Positions 32,919 through 45,844 of a DNA stretch of 64,000 bases are shown piece after piece. Made by a program: the position numbers and the translations under genes. This DNA is from Hericium rajendrae. Lineage: Eukaryota > Basidiomycota > Agaricomycetes > Russulales > Hericiaceae. The DNA is taken from contig CM065881.1 in NCBI GenBank assembly GCA_033439255.1, positions 744,001 through 808,000 of the forward strand, in the 5' to 3' direction. The notes beneath the pieces were generated by a model. The model made no database searches. It saw only the letters and a list, made by a program, of their open reading frames with translations, and was not told where the DNA came from. Numbering within the stretch: the stretch's first letter is position 1; every line of letters begins with the position of its first letter.

Positions 32919-35264
32919 TCACAGCTCCTCTTCCTCCTCAGCGAGCTCGTCCTCCTCCTCGCTCTCGTACTCCTCAGAGCCCCCCGCGCTCGACAGCTTG
33001 CGCGCGGAGCCGGAGCTCGGGTACATCAGCGAGCCCACATCCGAGCCTGAGGCCGACGCGGGCCGCGAGGGCACATACCCAGTCGGGAGCGACGCAATCG
33101 GCGGGAGCATGGATTCCGGCGCCGTCGCGAACTGCGCAAAGCCGAAGGGCGGGGCAGCGAGTGGCGCTCTCGACGGTCCCGGCGAATAGTCTGCACAACA
33201 ATTAAATCAGCACCGTCTCCATCGACTCAGACAAGCCCACATACCGGGATACGTGCTCCGCCCAAACGCGTCGCCATTCAACGGGCTCAGCGGCTGCTCC
33301 AAGGTAGGGTGCCAGCCCGCAGGCGGCGTCGGAGACAACGACGGCGCGTGCTCGTCCGCGTCGGACTCTTCCGCGGCGAGCTCTTCCATGCCATTGCGCC
33401 GTCTCCACTGATAATCGGCTTCGACTTCACTCAATAGCTCCATCGCCTGCGCATTCAAGTCCGCGCTCCGCGCCAGCTGGCTCGGCACGCCGCTGTGCAG
33501 GGTCTGCGGCACGGGGTGCTGCAGCGGCGGCGCGAGGGTCGCGTGCGCGGGCCGCGGCGCGGGCGGCAGAGGCGGGTGCGGCAGCACCGGCATCGTCAGC
33601 TGGGGCGTGCGCCAGTGCGCCTCTGGGGTCGGCGGCGACCCGCGTTGGGGGAAGGGCGACTGGAACAGCAGGCCGCTGGGCAGGGGCACGTCCGAACCCA
33701 TCGGCGTGGGGACGTTGCTCGAGGGCGCGGGGGAGGGCGGCGCGGGCATGTATGGGACGGGGTGCTCGCACGAGCAGAAGGGCGAAGACGAGAATATCCT
33801 GTTGAAGGTGCGTGGCGGCGGGGTCGGCGAGCGCGTCGGCCTGCGGAGCTTTGCGAAGCGCTTCTGTGACGAGGGCGACTGCTTGCGGTCGGATTTCGGG
33901 AGGGCGCGGAGGAGTCCGAGCGTCTTGATAGGCGGGAGGTCGCGGAAGTGGCGGTAGGGCTTCGTAGTCCTGCGACGTGGTTGAGACGAGCCCTGGATGA
34001 ACTCGGGTTGCGTAGGGGTATGGGTGAGCAGCTTGGACGACTTGTAGAACGCTTTGCCTTTGCCCTTGTCGGTGCGGGAGTAGCGGAGCCGTGGCGAGCC
34101 GGACGTTTGCCGGCGGGGAGCAGTGAGTTGCGACTGTAAATAGGCATCATGTGCGGAAACGTATGGAACCTGGGGGTATCGCGCCGACGCGCGCGTGCTC
34201 GGTGTGTTCGTCTGAGGCGCCGGGCGGTCGTGCAGGTGAATGAAGTCCTAAGCCAGGGGAGATTTATGAACACCAGTGCATCACAACTGGAATAGCGAGA
34301 CAGACGCACTTCATACAGTCTCTCGGAGACCATTGCCGGAACCTCAGGCGTATGATGCGCCGCTGCCGCGTCCGGCAGCGGCGCACCCTGCGTCTGGGGC
34401 ATCGAAGGCGTGATCAGAAAGTCAATGTCCATGTGCCCCGTGCCGGCGACCGACACCGGACTCCAGTGCCGCGGAGGTGCTACAGGGCTGGCATGTACAG
34501 GGCTGGAGCCCGACTGGGATGGGCTTGATACAGTAGTGGCGTAGACTGGGTTAGGGCTCGAGTTTGATGGGCTCGCGTCAGCGCTGGCACCGCCCGCGTT
34601 AGCTGAGCGAGGATTTCCATTCAAGAAGGCGGCGGCGTTGTTGATGTTATGCGACTGAGCGATCGAAGTTGCTTGAGCATTGGTGCGTGAGCCAGAAATC
34701 GAAGGACCAGCTTCGGATTCTGTGCCCATGCGTGGTCGCTTCACGGGAGGCTATACACGCACAAGATCAGCAACGCACGACTATGACAAGGAATCACCAT
34801 CACTGACCTCTGACGAACCCTTATTTTCCGCCTATGGTCAACAACAGGTTGTGGCATGGTCAGCTGCCGCACGCCACACTCAAGCGAGAACGGGACTTAC
34901 GTCGTCTGGCGGCGGCGTCTTGCGCTTGTTGGTTTTGCCTTCCGTATCGTCCGACGACTACAATGCGGATCCGTACTGGATTAGCGGAGGGCATGTGCAG
35001 AATGAGAAGGAACTCACGGCGGGGGCGGACTGAGCGCGTCTGGGAACCAGTGAGTGGCGCAGGCCACTGATGATGGTCGGAAGTTGGTGCATTTGGCCAT
35101 GCTGGACGGTCTGGCGACTGGTGCGTCGACGATGCGTTAAAACGCGTGGCCACGGACGAGAGCAACGGCGGAATAGGAACTCACGCTGTGTCGAAGGCCC
35201 ACTTGCCGAGCGCGAAGCCGACTCCAGTAACGGCCCCGGCCATAACCCGACCGAATATGTCCAT
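32919..35264 (-). CDS. large disordered protein of unknown function
   Basis: Multi-exon gene. Exon 1 (start 35264) encodes MDIFGRVMAGAVTGVGFALG, a short Gly/Ala-rich helix that could be a membrane or targeting segment. Following small exons encode WPNAPTSDHHQWPAPLTGSQ, SSDDTEGKTNKRKTPPPDD and then PPVKRPRMGTESEAGPSISG, each bounded by GT-AG introns. The rest is rich in Pro, Ser and Arg, with basic patches such as KPYRHFRDLPPIKT and PKSDRKQSPSSQKRFAKLRR. The C-terminus is a very acidic tail (EYESEEEDELAEEEEEL) just before the stop. KRP/KRK clusters could be nuclear-localisation signals. No known domain is seen, and the long conserved-looking coding potential is the main evidence that it is real. 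Exon boundaries in the middle are uncertain. Confidence 0.65.
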
Positions 35265-36477
35265 GGTTTGTATTGCTTCGAGAGAGGAATAGATGGCGAG
35301 ACTGTGTGCGGGACTATGGTCGTAGGATGGGAAGAACAACTGTGTATGGGGAGAAGCAGGAGGGGGCGAAACGGCCTCTGCCTCTTAAACAATGGCCGGG
35401 CCGGGTCCGGGGTGTGCTTTGTGGTCAGAGTTTGGCTACGGGTGGCCAGATCACCTACAACTAGAGAACAAAGCGCGGAGGTCAAAGCGAGCGAACGTCC
35501 GCACGAAGCGTTGTCAAGCTGATGCGATCTTCACAAAAAGGAATCAAAGCGCGCTGATAGACCTATCCTAGCTTCGCACCTGCGGCGAAAACAATACAGA
35601 GCACATTCTGATCAGTACGTACTGCTCGACGATATCACGAGCCCCGTCCGCCGTCCGCCCGCAACACAATGTCGGTAGCGGATAGAAACGTCGTTCAACC
35701 TGTCCTGAAGATGAAGCGGAACAGGGACATGGCGAATACAAGAAGGTAAGGCCTTGTATTCGGACGGGGCCATGGCGATGTGTTTTTGTTCAAAAGACAA
35801 GGATAAAAGAAGCGTGACCAACCTAGGGCTGGGCGCCTATCGCTTAGACCGGAGGCGCATCAAGAGGACCCCAAAGGTTACTTCCAGGTGGACTGGTCGT
35901 ACCCCCTGCTCGTCACCGACGGCGACGACCTCTACTAGTCCTCGAGTACATCAGCGACTGCACTGTGATTGTTTGACGATCCATGTCACATATTGAAGTT
36001 TTCTAGAAGCGCGAAGAGGCATGTGGAATTATTAAAGGTGCCTACGCCAAGTCAATGTCACGGTACCATCTGTGCTAGTGCTCCTCACCGACGATGTTCA
36101 TCAACAATTCCTCGACAGCGACAAGCACATGCCGACCTTAGACCCATCTGAAAATTGAGTGACATCGTGATAGCGCGAAGATTGGAGGCTGTGGGAAGAT
36201 GAGTGTGCAGGGTGCCTCGACATCTCGCCCAAGCAATGGACTGACACACGCTTTCATCATTCCATCCTGCCGCTTTCTCATGATCCAGTAGCCGGCAGGG
36301 AGGACACGACACTGGAGGAGTAATGCAGTCTCCCAGAGGCAGAGACTCAACATTCGTGTCTCAGGATCGTCTATGGTAATCCTCTTGCAGACAAACTGCC
36401 ACGTCAGTGCGAATTTCACCCCGCCGCGGTATAAGATCTCTTGATCGGCGTGGTTCACTTAGATCATACCGACCGCC
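35265..36477. other. divergent intergenic region
   Basis: Holds the promoters of the disordered-protein gene and of the PDI-like gene. No coding frame that I can support over 1.2 kb. Confidence 0.45.
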
Positions 36478-38102
36478 ATGCTGCCCTCGCTGCTGGTTCT
36501 CTCTCTTGCTCTAACACCTTCGTTGGTGTCCGGTGCTCTCTTTCCTTCCAACAGTCTTGTCAAGTGGCTAGATGGCAAGGACTTCAAGAAGGCGTTGAGA
36601 GCCAATGTAAGTCACTTCGCCTCGCTTTGCACAACCTGGTCTCAATGTCTCTTACTAGCAAACGAGCGTCGTTGCCTTCGTCGCACCATGGTGTGGGGTA
36701 CGTCTTCTCGACTCCATCGCACAGCACCAAAGCTCAGCTCACGCACACAGCACTGTCAACGCATGGCGCCCGAATACTCCAAAGCCGCCCTCGGCCTCTA
36801 CCCCCTCATTCCCACCTATGCCGTTGACTGCGATGCGCAGAAGAACCGTGCCATCTGCGCTGAGCAGGGCGTGCAGGGCTTCCCCACCATCAAGGTATAC
36901 TATCCCCCGACTCTCCCTGCTCTTCAAACCCTAACCCCGCACACAGCTCTTCCCCCGCGGAATCGACAGCAAGCCCGTCCTCTTTGACGGCGAGCAGCGC
37001 ACCGCGAGCGCGTTCTACTACTGGGCGACGCGCCGCATCCCGCACAAGGTCAAGAAGCTCTACCACACCGAAGACATCGCGCCCTGGGTGCAGCAGGTAC
37101 GCCCCCACCGCCTTTCGCTTGTTCTCAACTGACGTTCCGCGCGCAGCACAAAGGCAGCCACCGCATCCTGCTGCTGAACAAGGGCAAGGCGATGCCCATG
37201 CTCTGGGAGGTCCTCGGCAACAAATACCGCGGCCAGCTCGAGTTCGGCCACAACCGTGACCGCAAGGGCAAGACCGCCCTGTCGCTCGGCTTCCCCAAGG
37301 GCGCGCCCAAGGAGAGCCGCGTGCTCGTCTTCCCCGCTGGCGACGACAAGCCTCTTCTCTACCAAGGTACGGTTTTCTTTCTCTTTTCTGGTTAGTCAAT
37401 CTTACACGGCTCGCGGCCCGCGCAGGCGTCCTCAAACTCGAGCCCCTCTCGACCTTCATCGACTCCCTCCTCGCCGGCACCGCCGACCTCGGCGCGCTCA
37501 ACGCCGCCCTCGCGTCCGAGGACGCCGCACTCACGCCCGAGGAGGAGGAAATCGCCGCGCAGCAGGACGCGCAGCGCATCGCGCTCGCGCACGGCGGCTT
37601 CGGCGACATGATCGACTTTGAGGAGGCCGTCAAGAAGTACGGAAAGGACTTCCATGGCGCGCACGGCGGGGCGGGCGGGCCGCTCGGCATGATGGGCGAG
37701 CCGCCGAAGCGCGGCGAGGGCAAGGGCAAGGAGGAGGACCCGATACATAGGATTCTCAAGGCGCAGAAGGAGAAGGCGGAGAGGGAGGCGAGCGCGTCGC
37801 GCGAGACGACGCCCAAGACGGGCGATGGTGGCCAGATCGTGATGGAGGTGCCCACGGACACGCCGCACTCGGCCACTGCCACTGCGGCGGCGACGGAGTC
37901 TGCGAGTGCGGAGCCCACTGCCGCTGCATCGCCGGTTGAAGATGAGCCTGCACCCTCAGCCTCGTCTGCTGATGAGGAACGCGCCTTTGCGTCGTCAGTC
38001 GAGGAACCTGCCGCCGCATCGTCGGTCGCGGAGGCACCGACACCGACGCCCGAAGCAGAGCCAGAAGGCGCCGAGAACGGGCACGTCAAAGACGAGCTCT
38101 AG
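36478..38102 (+). CDS. ER protein disulfide isomerase-like protein (thioredoxin fold, KDEL)
   Basis: Secretory-pathway thiol oxidoreductase. A clear signal peptide (MLPSLLVLSLALTPSLVSGA) is followed by a thioredoxin domain with active site APWCGHC. The CGHC codons are split by an intron that falls between CG and HC. After this come DCDAQKNRAICAEQGVQGFP with the cis-Pro loop (GFPTIK), a second less conserved thioredoxin-like part (about 37150-37640), and a disordered acidic Ala/Glu/Ser tail. The protein ends in KDEL at the stop codon (38100-38102), the standard ER retrieval signal. Introns are at about 36607-36660, 36700-36750, 36896-36945, 37097-37146 and 37366-37425. It resembles the yeast MPD1 and animal PDIA6 group, with one redox-active domain. 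It should help fold the secreted glycoproteins that STT3 (53.8-56.6 kb) modifies. Confidence 0.9.
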
Positions 38103-38260
38103 TGATAGACCCAGCAGCACGTTTCTCTATATCATTTGGGGTGCCGTGGGCCGTCGTGTACTGTATTCCTATCATACCTTGGGCACAGCGAACAAATAAA
38201 TTAAACTTTTGCTATACTATCGACAGCGACAAGATATAAATGGGAATGGAATCTACAGTG

Positions 38261-41200
38261 TCACGACCCGTTCACGAGCGTCCCGTTCGGCATCGCGGGC
38301 GTGGCCTCCTCGAGGGTCTTCTTCACGTAGGACTGGATGAGCGGCAGCGCGCGCATCATGAGTTTGATCGGCTTCGTCTCGTCTACATTGCGTTCGTGCG
38401 ATATCAGTGAGAATATCGAACGGGAGGAATGCTGTGAGCACGGACCTAGAGGCATGACATTGCCGTGGCGCTTCAGCGTCCGCCCGTCGCGCATGATCGC
38501 ATGGTCGCGCGGCACGACCACGAGCGAGTGCTAGTTAGCCCACGTCCGTGAACGTCAGACGCCACGCAATAAACAAAAGGTAGAGAACACGCACTTGGCG
38601 GTACCACGTTACAAGGTCCGTCGCGGCCGACACCTTCGCAGGGACAACGGGCACCTTTCCGTATCCTACGACCTGCACCACGAGCTTCACGTGCCGCATG
38701 ACACCTGCCGCTGCATTAAGAAAGAGAGTCAGTATGAAGGTGTAGGCAGGAAGGCAAGTGCGGCACTGACGGCGTGAGCCGAGTAACTCCGTCAGTGCTA
38801 CGACACCCGGGCCATGTCCAGCCAGGATGATGCGCTTCGCCTTTGATAACCTGGACGAGGCCCGATTAACGACAACACAGGATCATCTGAGCAAATACGT
38901 ACAGAATGTAGTTGTCCCAGAGATATGTCATGATCTCCTTCGCGTACTGCTCCGATGAGCGATTGGGATACTGCTGTGTCGTGAGGATGACACGCCTTCG
39001 TCGGCAGCGGAAGCGCGAGCACTTACTGGCACCTCTGGAGATCCTGGCTTTGGGAAGAGGTTTATGTCTAGGAGCGAGTACCCTTCCATCGTTATCCATT
39101 GCACTAACTGTTTCGAGGTATCGACCTAGAGACACAATATCAGTGTGTGAAATATATTATGGCAGGAGGTAACGTACGAGATAGGAATGCTCTTCCCTGA
39201 CATTACACGTCAGGCTGTCTGCAATTTCGGCGCGGATGTTGCCACTATGATCCCATGAATAAACGAATGAGAGCATAGAAAAAGTCGATGACTTACAATT
39301 CGTGCGCGAACACGACCAAGTTTTCGTTGTCCATGATATCCTTCCTGCAGCCGCATTACGGAACTGAGCAAGGGATCGTGAAATAAGCGTTGTGAGGAGA
39401 ACGTACGTGCACATAATTTGTGACGAGAACCGTTCCTGGTGGTCTTCGTGTAATAAAGGAACCTCGAGCATCTCGAACTCTCGATACATGTATTCTTGTC
39501 GATGCGCCTTGAGAAGCTCTACAGCGCCTGTCAGTCGATCATCCTCATTGACAATAGCATCAAACACATACCGGGTATCGTGAACGTGATCTCGTCGATG
39601 TCTGGCAATGCCAGCAATTCAGTTTCAATGTGAGAGACGACGCAGCAGGAACACAGGATTCCGCACCAGCACTAGGCTCGCATGCCTTCGGATCGACGTT
39701 CTTCCAATATTTGCTCTGCTCAATGGCGACCTGCCATACCGTCTCTGTAGCGATCTCGGACGCAACCAGCGGGCCAAGCTCTGGAGGCGCCTGGCCCAGG
39801 ATCGTGTGTGCTACCGCTAGTGCAGACTTGGATATGGAATCAAGATTGTAGCCGCCCTACACAGGCCTGTTCAAACCTGATTTCGTGAAGATAAAAGAGG
39901 ATGATAGTCACCTCAAGAGCAACAACCAGCTTCCCACCCGCGAGTCCGGAGAGCATGTGCGTCATGTGCGCATACCCGGCGGGGGTAACGTGGCATTCGC
40001 CCAGCTCATCGCCTTCCGCAGCATCGAAACCAGCTGAAACTGCCGCAAATGTTGGTGCTCGTGGCAATGTTCGTTGCGGGATGCAGACTCACTGATAACC
40101 AATTCTGGTGCGAACTCCATCGCGATGGGCATCACGATTCGCTGGAACGCGTGGAGATAGTCCGCATCGCCCATGCCCTTGTCAGGCCACGGAATGTTGA
40201 CGGAACTGAGATAGAACAATGGTGTCCAGTGATTGTTGCTTTTGAAACCGATGGGGCACTTACAATCCAGTACCCGGTCCTTCTCCGCATGAGACCATGC
40301 TGCCGAAAGGCCCGCCGGGGTAAAAGGCACCGCCTTCGTATCGATGCAGAGACATGTACAGCACGGAAGGATCGTCGTTGAATGCTCGTTGCGTGCCGTT
40401 GCCTAAAATGGGTCACAAGATCGTATCTCGTCAAGCAAAGATGCGTCAAGTTTCAGACGCACCATGATGTACATCCCTACATCAAACTGAAATGAATACA
40501 ACGGACATATCGAAGACGCGTCAGAAACAACCCACCAGTCCAGGATCAAGACCCTCTTGGTCCCCGTCAATTGCTGCATGACCTTGATCGCGATCGCGAC
40601 GTTGTTCAAAAAGCAAAAGCCCATAGGTTTGCTCGGCTCCGCGTGATGTCCTGGAGGACGCACAATTGCGAAAGACTTCTGGAGCTCGTTTCGCGCCACG
40701 GCCATGACGGCCTCGATAACACCCCCGCTGCTCAAACGAGCACAATTTGGTGTCTCGGGGTGGACATATAGAGACGAGTCCTCGTAAAATTGGGCTGACA
40801 ACGTGATCTGTTCACTGGTTATTGCTATGAAAGAGCCAGAAAAGAACTGCAGTCAGTATCATATCCGTCTGGACGGGCGTAGTTAAAGAACAAGTAATCA
40901 AGCAGGTTGCGTCCTGTTGACGTTTTCCCCGTTGGTGTAGACTTACATTGGAGCATCAGCAGTGATTGCCATGTTTGTTCGCTATGCACAAGCAGGACTT
41001 CATCGCGCTTTGCCTTGCGAATTGGAATCAGCTTCATGCGCGAGATGCATCCATGCTGATGCAGCACGTTGTAGATCCGCGAGATACGCTCGGGTTTCTC
41101 CGGGTGCTCGAACGCGGACGAATGCAACATCATCGCGTTGGAATAGACGTAGCCGACTGTGTGCGCGGCCTGACGCAGAGGCACGGAGGACGCGCGCTGC

Positions 41201-41316
41201 AGGATATCCGCGAGTGGCGGGCGCGGGGGCTCGGAGGACGCGTTCTGGATCGGTACGTCGACGTCCATCGCAGACCCGGATCCAGAGGCCTGATCATCCT
41301 GCTGGGGTAGATCCAT
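38261..41316 (-). CDS. HDA1: class II histone deacetylase (HDA1/Clr3 type) with Arb2 domain
   Basis: Zinc-dependent deacetylase of the HDA1 group. It starts [20 protein letters not shown]. The catalytic domain shows [74 protein letters not shown] and [14 protein letters not shown]. The metal-binding Asp/His residues and the active-site His pair (GHH) are intact. The WDVHHG motif is carried on a 14-nt micro-exon (40463-40476). After [12 protein letters not shown]-like residues comes the C-terminal Arb2-like part ([20 protein letters not shown], then [20 protein letters not shown]), usual for fungal HDA1 proteins. The stop is at 38261, following [14 protein letters not shown]. About fifteen short introns break the gene. 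In other fungi HDA1 deacetylates H3/H2B to silence chromatin, the opposite action to the acetyltransferase complex that NTO1 serves. Confidence 0.93.
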
Positions 41317-44300
41317 GCAGCTTTTTTTTCAAGCGACAAGGAGGTTTAGCAGTCACAGGTATACCAAAGTGTAGTGTTTGAAGTTGAAACTTGAGAGCCT
41401 CGAGGCTTTGAAGGTGTTTGAAGGAAAGACGGTCAAATCCTTTCAAGCTCCGATCACTCTTGACCGTAATTGCCGCATTTGGCGATCAAGGCTTCCTCTA
41501 CACCTCCGAGTCCAGGTGCTGCTCTCGAGTCGACATTTCACTAAATCTCATCCCTACAATCGTTCGCGCACTGGCATGGACGCTGATAATATATTACGCA
41601 GCTACTTCTATTTGAGAACGTCCAGTCATGCAAGCATCCCGACCTTGTATTTCGCAAGAATGATCATTGCATCCGCGAACTAGTTGTGGCTCCGTCTCTT
41701 TTCCCTTCATGTTGTTACGTTGGACTGTCCGCCGGCTCTGTCCTGCTCTTTTCCGGGTTGCTCATCGACGTACGCCTCTATCCTTGTACTTTTCTTCATC
41801 TGTCTTATCGACTGTTGCTCTAGATACCTTTTTCAGAGCGCAGTGATCGAATGTCACTGAACGGCTTGGCTCGTGTTTCGCCGTGCTTGACCCTGGTATG
41901 TTCGTTAGGCACGTCTACGTAACACCGTCCTCTCTTACCCCGTTCGTCTTCACACCCTCCTTTGAATGGTACTGCATGGCGTCCGATCAGATCGCCTCCC
42001 GCAGAGCCCGCATGCATCGACAAGACTAAGGTCGTTCTTGTGATTGACCTTCTTTCGTCTTCTTCAGTTCTCTCGAGGAGACGACTCTGCGATGCTCGCC
42101 AGAAGGATCTTGCCTGGTCTCACCATAACGTCGCAGCCGAGGTGCTTGTATCAGATCGTTACCATCGAGGATGGATTGCGAGGCGGCAGAGAGCTCCTGC
42201 AGACTGACTACCCGCGATCTGCGTCATACAGCTCAAGGGAATGGCATGGCGGTGTGGCGCAGATGTGGGGCACCGCTGCTCGGCACCGCTGCTCTTGTGC
42301 CGATGCCGTAGCCGCAGGACTTCAAGGCATCATGCATCATGCTTGAGGTATTGGTAAGTCATTTCGTCTGTTTTGCGAGACTCCATTGACAACGACCTTT
42401 TACAGAGACGAATACGCTCGGTTGAGGTACTGTAGGAAAGACTGACATGAGCTTTCTATCTACTACTGCATAGGAGCATCGCCTCCGAAGATCAGCTATA
42501 TGTCTTTGAGCTGCTCAAGCCCTTGGACGGAACAGTTTAGACAAAGAAACTTACATCGCCTCCCATCTGTCACGAAGCCGTGATGAACGTGGCGGGAATC
42601 ACCGTAGCCGCGCGGACTCACACCTCAGCCAGGTACGTTTATTCAATCAGATGCAAGGCATACGGATGGCTGATGGCCATCTGCAGAGCGCACGGGTACC
42701 GTACAGTCTGTGCGCCGTGCTACTAGCTGTACCCAGCCATATCTGCCACTCATGATGCCTTTTCACTGACGCGAGCTACTGCGAGCAGGTCTTGCCTATA
42801 CAGGATCTAACACGGACATCCAATCTCTTCGGAAGCCTGTCGGCTCTAACTGTGTCCATCCTTGTCTTATTCAAGGCCATCGGGAAGAATCATTCTCAAT
42901 CCAAAACCCTCGTTCGCATGTCTGAACTAGTCTCTCCTCACTCATGGCACGATTTTGCTCTCTGATGAGACGACATAAGCGCTATCGCCCTATGTCTGAC
43001 GGGTCTCTGTAGGCAGTGGACTTCTCGCTTGTATCTCACCATCTGGATGAATCGAGATGTAACTATCAGTCTACCTTGGATCTCCTGAAGGATGGAGAGG
43101 CATTGCTGTGACGAGCATGTGCTGCCTGTGCTATTCACAACGAAGGATCAACGAGTTCTGAATCCGATGTGTTGATGATTCTGGACATCCAATTTGTGGT
43201 GCATGTGCAATGTAGGCTCACGAAGAACCCTTGCGCAAGTTCTATTGACTGGTCTCCCCTAATGCACTAGTACTCAAGACAGGTGTTGTGCGACTTTGGT
43301 TCCGTGATGCTGCATTGCGCAGATATACGCGTTGATTTCCCATCTATCTTGTGCCATGCCTCTGACGCTCTGACGAATCCGATACGACTATTAAGATAGA
43401 TATGATTCGAAACAAATGTGGACGCAGCTCACTCTGGAATGGTGCTTCAGAAGCTGACATTGGCTGGCTATGATCCGCTGGCTATTCTGGCGCACAAGAC
43501 AGATAAACATCGCCTCACGATCAGTTTCAACTTGCGATGTCTGCCTAAATTTGGGTCATCGTATCCCTATGTGAGCGGTCCCTATTCCATTGAGCCCGTA
43601 TCTTCTAATCAGCTGCAGTTTGATAGATGCTCGTACAATGTGCGGTGAAGATACGCAATCCACTTCACGTCTCGAGCATGGATACGTTATTGGCATAAAG
43701 ATGCTTGTCGTCTTGTGACGGTGCCACTCTAGCAACAATCAAATGTATCATAGCCTCTACATCTCGACCGAGCAGCTCGTCCTTCTCCCCATGATGGAAG
43801 GGAAGCAAATGATTCATCGTGTCTGCGTTCTACGGCAAGTATTCTGAATCTGTTGCATCTGTAGATGGGCTGGGAGCACAACCGTGTGTTCATCATGATC
43901 ATGCACGATGAACGCCGTGCAGAAGATTTTCGTGACATCGTGCGGCTACAACCGGTGAAGCTATTGCAAGCGGTTTCGAACACGGTGGCATTTGGTGCTG
44001 TCTATTCCCATGAACAAAGTTCGTATGCACTACGGGCGCTGTGTTGAACGTTCTCTGTTTATGAGGCAGGTCTCAAGGTCGAAGCACGATACCGCAGAGC
44101 ACTGCATCAATAGTTCTGATTCCATCTTGCGATATGTCTGTTTGGGTGCTATGACGCTTGACGGTAGCTTGGGTATACCGCGTTGGGTGCTTCCAAGGAA
44201 GGTGAGTAAATTGCGCTGCTCGTAAGCCAGCGAATTTACCCATGCGCCACGAAGCTTGCTTAGTCCTGCTGCGGCAGATTATGGGCAGTTGCAATATTAA

Positions 44301-44764
44301 TTGTAAACACGATTGTCTGCATTCAAGCACTCTGAGTAAGCATTCGGGCCTATCGCTGTCCCGGGATATTTATGGTTCACCCCAAAGGGGTAGAATTAGC
44401 TGGTCCCTTGTCTTTGGTCTTTTCGCTGTTCATGATATGTAAGAAGATCTGTCATACATGTCATTATCTGCTACTCTTCTGATGATGCCCAATCATGAAC
44501 TTCACACACAGCTTTGCTGTACAAAGCACATTGCACCAGTGTGATGTGCTATCATGGCAGTGGAGAAGCTGAGATCATAATCATGATATGTCAATATCTC
44601 ATCAAATGCTTCTATTTCTATGACATAGCATATCGAATCAGAGATATGAGTTGCTGTGCCTTAGCATGTCTTTCAACTATTAAAGAAGCCAAAGTTCAAG
44701 TGTGTTATTTCAGCTCTTGACTTGGCCTTCTAAGAGACTTATCATCATCTCAGTACATTCAAAC
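41317..44764. other. 3.4 kb without a recognised gene
   Basis: Read on both strands, this shows only short open runs and no splice pattern or motif that I can support. Two adjacent copies of GGCACCGCTGCTC lie near 42270-42296. CpG becomes rare from about 44420 rightward, into membrane protein copy B. Old decayed sequence is a fair guess. Confidence 0.4.
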
Positions 44765-45416
44765 ATGTGTGGTGAATTTGCATATAGGGTATGACAGTAG
44801 TGCTCTTGAATATTAAGTCTTCCTCTAATCTATATATTTTTAGATTTATTTGGCCCAACTTTGGGTGAGAAGGGACCTTTTGTACCATATATGACCATTC
44901 TACTAACACTTATCAGGTAGAAGCTGTCTTGTATGGTGTGTGCAGTTCTCAGTCTTTAAATACTTGTTGAAGCCAAAAATGTTATAGGCATCTATGTGAT
45001 GCTTTTTGCAGGATCTCTTTATGGCCTCATCTGGAATAAGCCAAATATGCACTTTTTGATCACCACCATCCTTCTTTTTGCTCTGACTACTACTTGCACT
45101 ATAACTGACCTCATCATCATACTTCTAACACCTCAAATCACTACTTCGAGTTTTTTTTTGCCTGGCAGTACAGTTCCTTGTAACTTGCCAGAAAGCCAGG
45201 CTCGAATTCATGAAGCAGAAGTGGCTAATAGACTAGGCCTTCTAGCAGGTGGTGTAGGCCTGGCATTGATGTATGAAGATATTTAAAATCATTTTGTCAA
45301 TTATCTAATTTTATCTCTTACATCCTCTAGTTTTGTGGCTGATGGACTCTTGGTGTGTAACATTATATGCTACTATTTGTAGAGATACTGATGGTTATAC
45401 AGATATACCGATGCTT

Positions 45417-45421
45417 CATAC
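45417..45421. repeat. target-site duplication (left copy)
   Basis: CATAC directly before the left LTR, matched by CATAC after the right LTR. Five bases is normal for Ty3/Gypsy integration. Confidence 0.85.
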
Positions 45422-45844
45422 TGTCAAGACTCGGTCGTAGACAGCAGAGAACCACCCAAGTCACCAGCGATGATGGGAGCGAGAGAGCAGAGAGCGACTA
45501 GCAGCGCAGTGACCTGTATTGGAGGTACAGTACGGTACAGACGAAATGGACAATCTAGGGAAATAGGCGAGCGACAGGGAGCCTATAAGTACTGGGACGA
45601 CAATGGGAAAAGAACAATGGACACCATAACGGGTCGAACAATAGAGTGAGAACAATGGTGGCCAAAAGGAGAACAATGGGAGGGAGAACAATAGGATGTC
45701 CCAAAGGGGAACAAGGGCATGGGTGAAGGATAGCCCCAGGTCATGTGAGGAAGTGAACATGTGATGGGGCTGCTGGAGCACATGACCGACGCGATGCCTT
45801 GATGGCAGAGAAGAAGGCGGAGAGAAATGGAGCGATCCGTGACA
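45422..45844 (-). repeat. 3' LTR of the Ty3/Gypsy element
   Basis: About 423 bp, nearly identical to 52096-52519. It contains six copies of a GAACAA(T)RG motif in about 105 bp (45612-45717, plus-strand reading). Element-sense order is U3-R-U5. Confidence 0.93.

Noticed and set aside
36890-38089. 399-codon minus-strand frame opposite the PDI-like gene
   Set aside because: Shadow of the Ala/Glu-rich tail. The plus strand has the signal peptide, CGHC site and KDEL end.
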